DNA from: an uncultured Selenomonadaceae bacterium
GTDB taxonomy: Bacteria; Bacillota_C; Negativicutes; Selenomonadales; Selenomonadaceae
Assembly (NCBI GenBank): GCA_946402475.1
Contig: CAMIWP010000036.1
Span: 1 to 8,261, forward strand
DNA: 8,261 nt
Direction of reading: 5' to 3'
In this document: positions 1-5,842 of the stretch, one piece after another
Position numbering within the stretch: the stretch's first letter is position 1
How the letters are laid out: every line of letters begins with the position of its first letter
Translations under genes and position numbers: made by a program
The notes under the pieces: generated by a model
The model's input: only the letters and a program-made list of their open reading frames with translations
The model's database searches: none
Told to the model about the DNA's origin: nothing

Positions 1-9
1 GGGGGACAT
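1..9 (-). CDS. Possible start of a further minus-strand gene, cut off by the window edge
   Basis: The complement of positions 9-7 is ATG, followed by two codons (Ser, Pro) before the window ends. A perfect GGAGG (complement of 15-19) sits five bases upstream of this ATG, which is ideal Shine-Dalgarno spacing. The ATG lies just beyond the recD2 terminator and on the same strand, so it would be the next gene downstream. Only three codons are visible, so nothing can be said about the product. A chance ATG after a GGAGG cannot be excluded. Confidence 0.35.
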
Positions 10-34
10 CTTTGCCTCCGTATCGTTTCCTCCC

Positions 35-80
35 AAAATAAACATCGGCCTCGGCGATGATGCCGGGGCCGATGTTTGTT
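35..80 (-). terminator. Rho-independent terminator of recD2
   Basis: Directly after the recD2 stop codon (complement of 82-80) there is a long hairpin. Positions 40-50 pair perfectly with 67-77 (11 bp). The stem continues inward through a T-G wobble (51/66) and four more pairs (52-55 with 62-65), leaving a six-base loop at 56-61. Read on the minus strand, the 3' arm runs into TTTATTTT, giving the T-rich tail expected of an intrinsic terminator, and A residues after the stop can pair with part of it. Read on the plus strand the tail is weaker (TTTGTT), so any action on plus-strand transcripts would be less efficient. Confidence 0.85.
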
Positions 81-2275
81 CACAGGCTGCGGGCCAGCCG
101 CTCCGCCAGCAGGGTGTAACGCTTCCTCGTCCGATCGTTCGTCACTGCCGAGTGGAGCGCTGCCTTGGTTCCCAGGAGGATCACCAACTTCTTTGCGCGG
201 GTAACGGCGGTGTAGAGGAGATTCCGCTGCAACATGATACGGTGGTCGGGAACCAAGGGAAGAAGAACCACGGGATATTCGCTGCCCTGGCTCTTGTGAA
301 CGCTCATGGCATAGGCCAACTGAAGCTCCATGAGCTCATTCTTCTCGTAGTCCACCTCCGTTTCCTCTGCAAAGCGCACCGTGACGCGATTCTCATCCAT
401 GAAGACAATGAACCCGATGTCCCCGTTGAACACGTGCTTCCCGTAGTTGTTCTTGGTCTGCATGACCTTGTCCCCCAAGCGAAAAATCTGAAGGCTGTTG
501 ACGAACTCCGGCTTTTCCGGGGACTTTGGGTTGATGGCCGCCTGCAATCGACGATTGAGATTGTCCACGCCGCAATCCTGTCGATGCATGGGAGAGAGCA
601 CTTGCACATCGGAAAGGGGAGAGAAGCCGAGCCGCGGCAATGTCTTGGCGCAGAGCTCCACGATCCTGTCTGCGGCAAGGGAAGAGCTGCCGATCTCAAG
701 AAAGCGAAAATCCCCCTCGGGAGAGCATTGCGGCAACCTTCCCCGGTTGATGGCGTGGGCGTTCAACACGATGGTGCCTCCCTCTTCCTGGCGAAAGACC
801 TCCGTGAGGCAGATGCTTGGAATGACCTGGGAGCGCAGGATATCCTTGAGGACGGAACCCGGCCCCACGGCGGGAAGCTGATCCACATCCCCCACGAGGA
901 TCACATGGCATCCATCCGGCACAGCCTCCAGAAAATGCGCCATGAGAAGGATGTCCATCATGGATACCTCATCCAATATAATGGCATCCGCCTCCAATTG
1001 CTCATCGGAATCCTTCGCAAAAACGGAACCGCCCTCCTCTGGTCCGCCCTGCGCCTCCAGCAGCCTGTGGACGGTCGCAGCCTTCCTGCCCGTCGCCTCG
1101 GCCAGACGCTTCGCCGCCCGGCCCGTGGGAGCCCCCAGAAGAACTTGCATCCCCTGGGATTCCAGCATGTCCAGCATGCCCCTCACCACCGTGGTCTTCC
1201 CCGTTCCGGGGCCGCCGGTAAGGACGAAGATCCCATGACGCAAAACCGCGGCCATGGCTCCTCTCTGCTCCTCCGCCAGCCGAAGTCCCGCTTTTCTCTC
1301 CCATTCTTCCACCAACCGAAAAGGCTCCTCCACCCCCAGAGGCTCTGCCTCCCGCTGCAGAGAGAGGAGCTTTTCCGCCGTCCGCTTTTCTGCCGCATAA
1401 AGATAGGAGGGATAGATGAGGATATCCCCTCCCAAGGACTCTGCCGCCAGACGATTCATGGACAATTGCTCCTTCATGACCTGCCGGACCAGCCGAGGCT
1501 CCACTTGAAGGAGCTTTGCTCCGCGCTCTGCCAAGGCGTAATCGGGAATACAACAATGTCCCGAAAGAGATATCTGCTGCAAGGCATAGTCAATGCCGGC
1601 AGCGATCCGCGCCTCGTCTTCCTTCCCCACTCCCGTGCCGGCGGCAATGGCATCCGCCGTCAGGAATCCGATCCCCTCCACCTCTTGCGCCAGCCGATAG
1701 GGATGGTGCTCCAACACATCAAGGGAAAAGGAGCTGTACTGCTTGAAGATACGCGCCGCATAGGAGCCGGACACGCCGTGCTCCTCCAGCCAGAGCATGA
1801 TGTCGCGAAGCTCCGACTGCCGACGATAGGAGGAAGCGATCTTCTCCGCCGTCTTCTTCCCGATGCCGGAAACCTGCTCCAAGAGGTGGGGTTTTTTCTC
1901 CATGATCTCCAAAGTCTCGGTCCCGAATTTTGCCACCAGACGCCGGGCCATGGCAGGGCCGACCCCATCCACAACCCCCGAGGCAAGAAAGCGCTCGATT
2001 CCCTCCGCACTGGAGGGAGCGGCAATTCTCATCCCAGTGGCCTTGAACTGCTCCCCGAACCTGGGATGGACGACCCACTGCCCCCGCAGGCGCACCTGCT
2101 GTCCCACCAGGGGCGGCGCTGCATTCACCGTGACATTCACCCGCCCCTGCCGCTTCAGTGGCCGCAGGCGAAACACGGAGAACCTGCCGTCCTCGCTGGC
2201 AAAGACCACGCCCTCCACGACACCTTCCATCTCTTCTTCTGCTTCCATCCCCGACAAAGCCCCTTGTGCCATCAT
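80..2275 (-). CDS. recD2: RecD2-type ATP-dependent DNA helicase (SF1B, 5'-3')
   Basis: This is a RecD2/RecD-like helicase of the kind found in bacteria without RecBCD. The family unwinds DNA 5' to 3' and acts in repair and replication-fork maintenance. Numbered from the ATG at 2308, the protein has an N-terminal OB-like region (about 27-95), helix-hairpin-helix segments (about 103-160, including VSGIGKKTAEKI), and the SF1 motor: Walker A GGPGTGKTT (365-373), Walker B ILDEVSM (444-450), motif III GDVDQLP (473-479), LTEVFRQ (501-507), VFNGDIG (626-632) and SVHKSQGSE (669-677), followed by the YTAVTRAKK segment. The length of about 730 residues is normal. I prefer the ATG at 2275, behind GGAGGG, over the ATG at 2308. 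The extra 11 residues (MCVCVGAEGKA) do not look like the family, and a candidate -10 box at 2326-2331 would start the transcript inside the upstream SD. recD2 is transcribed alone, divergently from the PAP2 gene. Confidence 0.95.
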   Translation of the reverse strand: MMAQGALSGMEAEEEMEGVVEGVVFASEDGRFSVFRLRPLKRQGRVNVTVNAAPPLVGQQVRLRGQWVVHPRFGEQFKATGMRIAAPSSAEGIERFLASGVVDGVGPAMARRLVAKFGTETLEIMEKKPHLLEQVSGIGKKTAEKIASSYRRQSELRDIMLWLEEHGVSGSYAARIFKQYSSFSLDVLEHHPYRLAQEVEGIGFLTADAIAAGTGVGKEDEARIAAGIDYALQQISLSGHCCIPDYALAERGAKLLQVEPRLVRQVMKEQLSMNRLAAESLGGDILIYPSYLYAAEKRTAEKLLSLQREAEPLGVEEPFRLVEEWERKAGLRLAEEQRGAMAAVLRHGIFVLTGGPGTGKTTVVRGMLDMLESQGMQVLLGAPTGRAAKRLAEATGRKAATVHRLLEAQGGPEEGGSVFAKDSDEQLEADAIILDEVSMMDILLMAHFLEAVPDGCHVILVGDVDQLPAVGPGSVLKDILRSQVIPSICLTEVFRQEEGGTIVLNAHAINRGRLPQCSPEGDFRFLEIGSSSLAADRIVELCAKTLPRLGFSPLSDVQVLSPMHRQDCGVDNLNRRLQAAINPKSPEKPEFVNSLQIFRLGDKVMQTKNNYGKHVFNGDIGFIVFMDENRVTVRFAEETEVDYEKNELMELQLAYAMSVHKSQGSEYPVVLLPLVPDHRIMLQRNLLYTAVTRAKKLVILLGTKAALHSAVTNDRTRKRYTLLAERLARSL

Positions 2276-2282
2276 AGCCTTT

Positions 2283-2288
2283 CCCTCC
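2283..2288 (-). promoter_or_regulatory. Ribosome binding site that supports the internal recD2 start
   Basis: On the minus strand GGAGGG lies seven bases before the ATG at 2275 (a second ATG follows at 2272). A competing GGGAGG (complement of 2319-2324) lies ten bases before the upstream ATG at 2308, which is a longer than ideal spacing. Both are strong SD sequences, so the choice rests on protein similarity and the probable transcription start. Confidence 0.5.
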
Positions 2289-2325
2289 GCCCCGACGCAC
2301 ACACACATGCGCCTTTTTCCTCCCT

Positions 2326-2334
2326 ATTCTACCA
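2326..2334 (-). promoter_or_regulatory. Candidate extended -10 promoter element for recD2
   Basis: On the minus strand TGGTAGAAT matches an extended -10 element (TG-N-TANNAT, five of six to TATAAT). There is no good -35 hexamer 16-18 bases upstream, so recognition would rely on the extended -10. It predicts initiation near 2319, giving a leader of about 44 bases to the ATG at 2275. This is a weak, motif-only call. Confidence 0.35.
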
Positions 2335-2378
2335 CGATTCCGCCCCACCTGCACCCCGGGCTTCTTTTTTCGCATGTC

Positions 2379-2412
2379 TTGCCGTCGTCGTGAAGTTTGA
2401 AATACATATAAA
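2379..2412 (+). promoter_or_regulatory. Candidate promoter region of the PAP2 gene
   Basis: The only transcript start available to the plus-strand gene within the window is the AT-rich stretch before it. TTGCCG (2379-2384) is followed after 18 bases by TACATA (2403-2408), and a TATAAA (2407-2412) overlaps it. Neither pair is a strong sigma-70/sigma-A match, and TATAAA would put initiation nearly on top of the SD sequence. The region is notably more AT-rich than its surroundings. Confidence 0.25.
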
Positions 2413-2430
2413 AGGAAAAGGAAAGGTCAG

Positions 2431-2952
2431 ATGCAATCAATGAACATGGATCAAGGTCTGCTGCTGTTCGTGCAGGAACATTTAAGAAGCAATCTTTTTA
2501 CATCCTTCGTCGTGCCCATTACCCTTGCAGGGGATAATGGCCTGATATGGATTCTGATACTGGGAACCCTGATGCTGAGGAAGAATACCCGGCGGCTCGG
2601 CATGATGGCGGGACTCTCCTTTCTCCTGTGCGTCGGCCTCGCCGAGGTCGTGAAATACGTCGCAGAACGCCCACGACCCTTCCTGGACATAGCAGAGCTG
2701 GCACCCTTGGTGGCGAAACCCGCCTCCTATTCCTTTCCCTCGGTTCACACGGTATCCTCGTTCTCCGTGGCCTGGATCCTTCTGTGGACGAGCAAGAGCA
2801 TCTGGCGCTACCTCCTGTTCCTCTTTGCGTTCCTGATGGCTTTCTCCAGAATTTATGTGGGAGTCCACTATCCCAGCGATGTCCTGGCCGGTTTCCTGAT
2901 TGCTTGGATCGGCAGCTACGGCGTTTGGAGATGGGCAAGAAAGCATTCGTGA
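2431..2952 (+). CDS. PAP2-family membrane phosphatase (lipid phosphate / undecaprenyl-diphosphate type)
   Basis: This 173-residue integral membrane protein belongs to the type 2 phosphatidic acid phosphatase superfamily. All three active-site motifs are visible: KX6RP at 75-83 (K75, R82, P83), PSVH at 103-106 with the catalytic-type histidine H106, and SRX5HX3D at 139-150 (R140, H146, D150). H146 would be the nucleophile by family precedent. Hydrophobic segments around 22-49, 57-74, 107-120, 126-138 and 151-167 flank these motifs, as expected for the short bacterial class (BcrC, YodM and PgpB relatives). Members dephosphorylate undecaprenyl pyrophosphate or phosphatidylglycerol phosphate at the outer face of the membrane; substrate cannot be assigned here. 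The ATG at 2431 has AAGGA eight bases upstream; ATGs at 2440 and 2446 are alternatives. It is the only plus-strand gene in the window and is convergent with queA. Confidence 0.93.
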   Translation: MQSMNMDQGLLLFVQEHLRSNLFTSFVVPITLAGDNGLIWILILGTLMLRKNTRRLGMMAGLSFLLCVGLAEVVKYVAERPRPFLDIAELAPLVAKPASYSFPSVHTVSSFSVAWILLWTSKSIWRYLLFLFAFLMAFSRIYVGVHYPSDVLAGFLIAWIGSYGVWRWARKHS

Positions 2953-2963
2953 CGAGGGATTTC

Positions 2964-4028
2964 CTAATCCTCCGGCTCCTTGTCCCGTTCCTCATCCGAT
3001 CGTTTCAGCGTGCAATACATTGCATCCCCGAAGGAAAAGAATCGATACTTCGCGTCCACAGCCTTCCGATAGGCTTCCAAAATGAATTCCCTGCCCCCAA
3101 AGGCGCTGACGAGCATAATGAGGGAGGACTTCGGCAGATGAAAGTTCGTGAGGATGGCATCGACGATCTTGAAGTCATAGCCCGGATAGATGAAGATATC
3201 CGTCCATCCGCTGCATCCCGAGATCTCTCCCTTTCCTGTGGCCGCCGATTCCAACGTGCGGACGGAAGTGGTTCCCACGGCCACCACCCGGTGCCCCCCC
3301 GCCTTCGTCTGCCGAATGAGCTGAGCGGTCTCCTCAGGCAGGGAATAGTATTCCTTGTGCATCACATGTTCCTCGATGTTCTCCACTTGAACAGGACGGA
3401 AGGTTCCCAATCCCACATGAAGTGTCACAAAGCCGAGGCGAATGCCGGACTCTTTCATCTCCTCCATCTGTTGCTCCGTGAAGTGGAGCCCTGCCGTAGG
3501 AGCTGCGGCGGAGCCCTCCTCCCGATTGTACACCGTCTGGTAGCGCTCCCTGTCCTCCAGTTTCTCGTGAATATAGGGGGGCAGAGGCGTTTCTCCCAGG
3601 CGGTCCAGGATCTCCTCAAAAACACCCTGAAAGCGAAACTCCACAATGCGTCCCCCAAAGTCCGTATGCCCCACCACAAGACAGGAAAGCTCCGGACCGA
3701 ACGCTATGACGGTTCCCTCCCGCGCTTTTTTCCCCGGCTTCACCAATGCCTCCCAGCGGGTTCCGTCCAGGCGACGCAGAAGGAATACCTCCACCCGCCC
3801 CCCGCTCTTCTCCCTGCGACCGATGAGCCGCGCCGGAATGACCCGCGTATCGTTGAAGATCAAGGCATCTCCCGGCTCCAAGAATTTCCCGAGATCGTAG
3901 AAATGCTCGTGCCGCACGGTCTTTCTCTCGGGATCCAGCACCATGAGCCTGGAGGCGTTTCTCGGCTCCACAGGAGTCTGGGCGATCAACTCCTCCGGCA
4001 AGTCGTAGTCAAAATCAGATAAAAGCAT
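2964..4028 (-). CDS. queA: S-adenosylmethionine:tRNA ribosyltransferase-isomerase (queuosine synthesis)
   Basis: QueA transfers and isomerises the ribose of S-adenosylmethionine onto the preQ1 base at position 34 of GUN-anticodon tRNAs, giving epoxyqueuosine. The 354-residue protein is full length and shows family signatures throughout: an N-terminal [28 protein letters not shown] (58-68), [13 protein letters not shown] (172-184), [10 protein letters not shown] (293-302) and [10 protein letters not shown] (328-337). The start is well supported: GAGGAG lies six bases upstream and overlaps the stop codon of the SpoIID-like gene, leaving a 10-bp gap and suggesting coupled translation. The last 17 or so residues after GDAM form a charged tail (ending [11 protein letters not shown]) longer than the few residues usual after this motif. 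tgt, the usual partner gene, does not follow; instead the gene runs into the convergent PAP2 gene 11 bp away. Confidence 0.98.
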   Translation of the reverse strand: MLLSDFDYDLPEELIAQTPVEPRNASRLMVLDPERKTVRHEHFYDLGKFLEPGDALIFNDTRVIPARLIGRREKSGGRVEVFLLRRLDGTRWEALVKPGKKAREGTVIAFGPELSCLVVGHTDFGGRIVEFRFQGVFEEILDRLGETPLPPYIHEKLEDRERYQTVYNREEGSAAAPTAGLHFTEQQMEEMKESGIRLGFVTLHVGLGTFRPVQVENIEEHVMHKEYYSLPEETAQLIRQTKAGGHRVVAVGTTSVRTLESAATGKGEISGCSGWTDIFIYPGYDFKIVDAILTNFHLPKSSLIMLVSAFGGREFILEAYRKAVDAKYRFFSFGDAMYCTLKRSDEERDKEPED

Positions 4029-4038
4029 GCCACGCTCC

Positions 4039-5211
4039 TCAATAAAGTTTCTTGATCATCGTATTCCTGTAATAATGGTCGAGGATCTTCCGATAATCGT
4101 CCCCGTTCTTGGCAAATTCCGCGGCTCCCCATTGGGACATGCCAAGGCCGTGTCCCCAGCCGTAACCGGTGAATATGACCCGTTTCCCCTCGAGTTTCAC
4201 GGAAAACAATGTGCTCTTCAAGCCAAAGATGGAACGCAGATCCGTGCCGGACACGGTCTTGCTACCCTTCTTCCCCATAATTTGCACGGACTTCACCCTT
4301 CCCGAAGTCGTCCTATCCTTTGCCTTCTTTCCGATTTCCAGGGGAGAAAGCTCGATTTTCCGGATGGTTCCCAGATGGAACTCGGATTGGAACGCCTCAA
4401 GAGACACAATCTTGCTCCAAGGATGCGTCTTGGTCTTCCGTTCCTTCGCGGCCCGCAGATGGAGCGATGGTATCCCCCACACCTCCTCGCTGTTTTCCGT
4501 CATGCCGCCGGAATCCGTATGAAAGGGCGCATCGACGATAGGGCCGTTGGGCTTTGCGAAGAGTACTTCCCCCTCCGTTTCCCGGATGGCCTCATCGGTG
4601 CGCTTGTCCTCTTCCACAACCCCCGTATAGATCTGGCAATGCGTGCTGCTGCAGAGATCGTAGCCCTCGGCATCATGTCGCTTCCTGTTCTTGAGCGCGA
4701 AGGTTCGTGCTGCCACGGCCTGGGATTTCAGCGCTTCTTTCTCCCAGGAAGGTGGCATTTCCTCCGGAAGCACCCCCCTCAAATACTGCTCAGAAGGAAG
4801 AATATTGATTACCGTCATGGCGCTTCCCTTCCGCAGGAGTTGAAGACCGCCGCGATAAGCCTTGCCGTTGACTGTGACCGTCAGATCCTTCATGTCCCTT
4901 GGATCGGACGTGCGGACCTCAAGAAGTTCCCCGGAAAACTTCTTCCCCTTGACACGAAATTCCTTGTCCGACAGAGTTACTGTGATCGTCTCCCCTTTTT
5001 TCGCCCTGACAGCTCCCTTCTTGTCCGTGGCAAGCATCAGAAGACATTCCCGATTCCCTTGAAAAGTGACGGTCTTTTGTCCGCTGAAAAGGCCAATGCG
5101 AAGCTCGGGCTGCCAGCTTCCTTTCGAAGCCTCCCCGCCATGGCACAGGGCAGGAAAAAGATAAAAAGAACCTATCATCGTGCCCACCAAGAGCAATGTG
5201 CGCAACTTCAC
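4039..5211 (-). CDS. SpoIID/LytB-domain protein, exported, probable peptidoglycan lytic enzyme
   Basis: SpoIID proteins are lytic transglycosylases that cut denuded glycan strands during engulfment; relatives occur in many non-sporulating bacteria with less clear roles. Numbered from the GTG at 5211 (390 residues), the N-terminus is a signal peptide or signal anchor (K2, R4, hydrophobic to about A21). The SpoIID domain follows: LPEEMPPSW with the family catalytic glutamate at E151, a Cys/His cluster [12 protein letters not shown] (C187, H191, C192) matching the zinc site reported in the family, HTDSGGMTE (231-239) and a C-terminal [14 protein letters not shown] (349-362). No ATG is in frame at the start. 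TTG 5220 is possible, but GTG 5211 lies nine bases after AAGGGG and gives the cleaner signal sequence. The queH stop ends one base before this GTG, so translation is probably coupled. Its company (queH, queA, ruvB) argues for a general envelope paralogue rather than the sporulation spoIID locus; whether the organism sporulates is not visible. Confidence 0.92.
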   Translation of the reverse strand: MKLRTLLLVGTMIGSFYLFPALCHGGEASKGSWQPELRIGLFSGQKTVTFQGNRECLLMLATDKKGAVRAKKGETITVTLSDKEFRVKGKKFSGELLEVRTSDPRDMKDLTVTVNGKAYRGGLQLLRKGSAMTVINILPSEQYLRGVLPEEMPPSWEKEALKSQAVAARTFALKNRKRHDAEGYDLCSSTHCQIYTGVVEEDKRTDEAIRETEGEVLFAKPNGPIVDAPFHTDSGGMTENSEEVWGIPSLHLRAAKERKTKTHPWSKIVSLEAFQSEFHLGTIRKIELSPLEIGKKAKDRTTSGRVKSVQIMGKKGSKTVSGTDLRSIFGLKSTLFSVKLEGKRVIFTGYGWGHGLGMSQWGAAEFAKNGDDYRKILDHYYRNTMIKKLY

Positions 5212-5212
5212 A

Positions 5213-5842
5213 TCATCCAACCCCTTCCACGGAAACCATCCCAGCCTCCCGTCCCAGTCTCTCCCGCTTCTTCGCCTTCGCTTCCTTTTTACGCTGCTTT
5301 CTTATCGCCTTGCTGTACCGTTCTTCCTCGGAAAAGATGCACCCGCAGTAGGGCTGGCGATAAAGCTCCAACTCGTGGCTGAGGTCGATGCCTTCCTGCC
5401 AGCCGGAACGAAAATCCTCGTAACAAAAAGCAACGCCGTATGCTTCCGAAAAATGCTCTGCCGTCTCCCTCATGAGATCATGTTGCTGGTATATGCTGTA
5501 GAACAACGTGGATGAAAAAGCGTCGAAACCGTGCTCCGCCGCAAACTTCGCCGTCTCCTCCAACCGCCAGGTGTAACACATACGACAGCGTCCGTTGGGA
5601 AGGGCCTCGGCAGGAAGCGCCTTCCCCAAAAATTCCCTGAGCCTGTAGGTTTCATCGACACGAAGCTCCATCTGCACCTTCGATGCGAATTCCTTTGCTG
5701 TCATCAGGCGTTGTTCCCATTCCCTGTAGGGGTGGATATTGGGATTGAAGAAAAACCCCACCGGCTCGATGCCGGACTCCCTCAGCTTTTTTACCGGGTA
5801 ACAGGCGCATGGCCCGCAGCACATGTGCAAAAGCAGTTTCAT
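5213..5842 (-). CDS. queH: Epoxyqueuosine reductase QueH
   Basis: QueH (formerly DUF208) reduces epoxyqueuosine in tRNA to queuosine. It is unrelated to the cobalamin-dependent QueG and uses an iron-sulfur cluster. From the ATG at 5842 the protein has 209 residues and keeps the family's cysteine motifs: HMCCGPCA near the N-terminus (C8, C9, C12, C14), GRCRMCYTWRLEETA (C86, C89) and PYCGCIFSEEERY (C166, C168), plus the FFNPNIHPYREW segment. The C-terminus is a very basic tail (about 182-195, rich in K and R), perhaps used for tRNA binding; that is inference. I choose ATG 5842, not the in-frame GTG at 5860, because GGGAGGG lies six bases before it and MKLLLHMCCGPC is the usual beginning. The ATG overlaps the stop of the upstream glycosyltransferase gene as ATGA. 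With queA two genes downstream, it supplies the final two steps of queuosine synthesis. Confidence 0.94.
   Translation of the reverse strand: MKLLLHMCCGPCACYPVKKLRESGIEPVGFFFNPNIHPYREWEQRLMTAKEFASKVQMELRVDETYRLREFLGKALPAEALPNGRCRMCYTWRLEETAKFAAEHGFDAFSSTLFYSIYQQHDLMRETAEHFSEAYGVAFCYEDFRSGWQEGIDLSHELELYRQPYCGCIFSEEERYSKAIRKQRKKEAKAKKRERLGREAGMVSVEGVG
5221..5226 (-). promoter_or_regulatory. Ribosome binding site deciding the GTG start of the SpoIID-like gene
   Basis: AAGGGG on the minus strand lies nine bases before the GTG at 5211 but directly against the TTG at 5220, which is too close for initiation. It sits inside the end of queH, consistent with translational coupling. Confidence 0.5.

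Noticed and set aside
2309..2430. PreQ1 or other riboswitch in the divergent intergenic region
   Set aside because: The flanking genes are recD2 and a PAP2 phosphatase, neither a queuosine gene, and I see no pseudoknot-like or long stem structure. queH and queA have no leader in the window because they sit inside the operon.
152..2443. A 763-codon open frame on the plus strand, antisense to recD2
   Set aside because: It lies almost wholly opposite a gene with every RecD2 motif. Its translation shows no recognisable domain and has the His/Leu/Arg-rich composition typical of the complement of a GC-rich coding frame. Low stop frequency from codon bias explains it.
4039..5211. Evidence that the organism sporulates
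   Set aside because: SpoIID/LytB-domain proteins occur in many non-sporulating bacteria, and no other sporulation gene is in the window.
2547..5382. Two long plus-strand frames (2547-4022 and 4027-5382) opposite queA and the SpoIID-like gene
   Set aside because: These are shadow frames of well-conserved minus-strand genes; the first also overlaps the PAP2 gene in another frame. There is no domain, and no SD or promoter needed to be explained by them.
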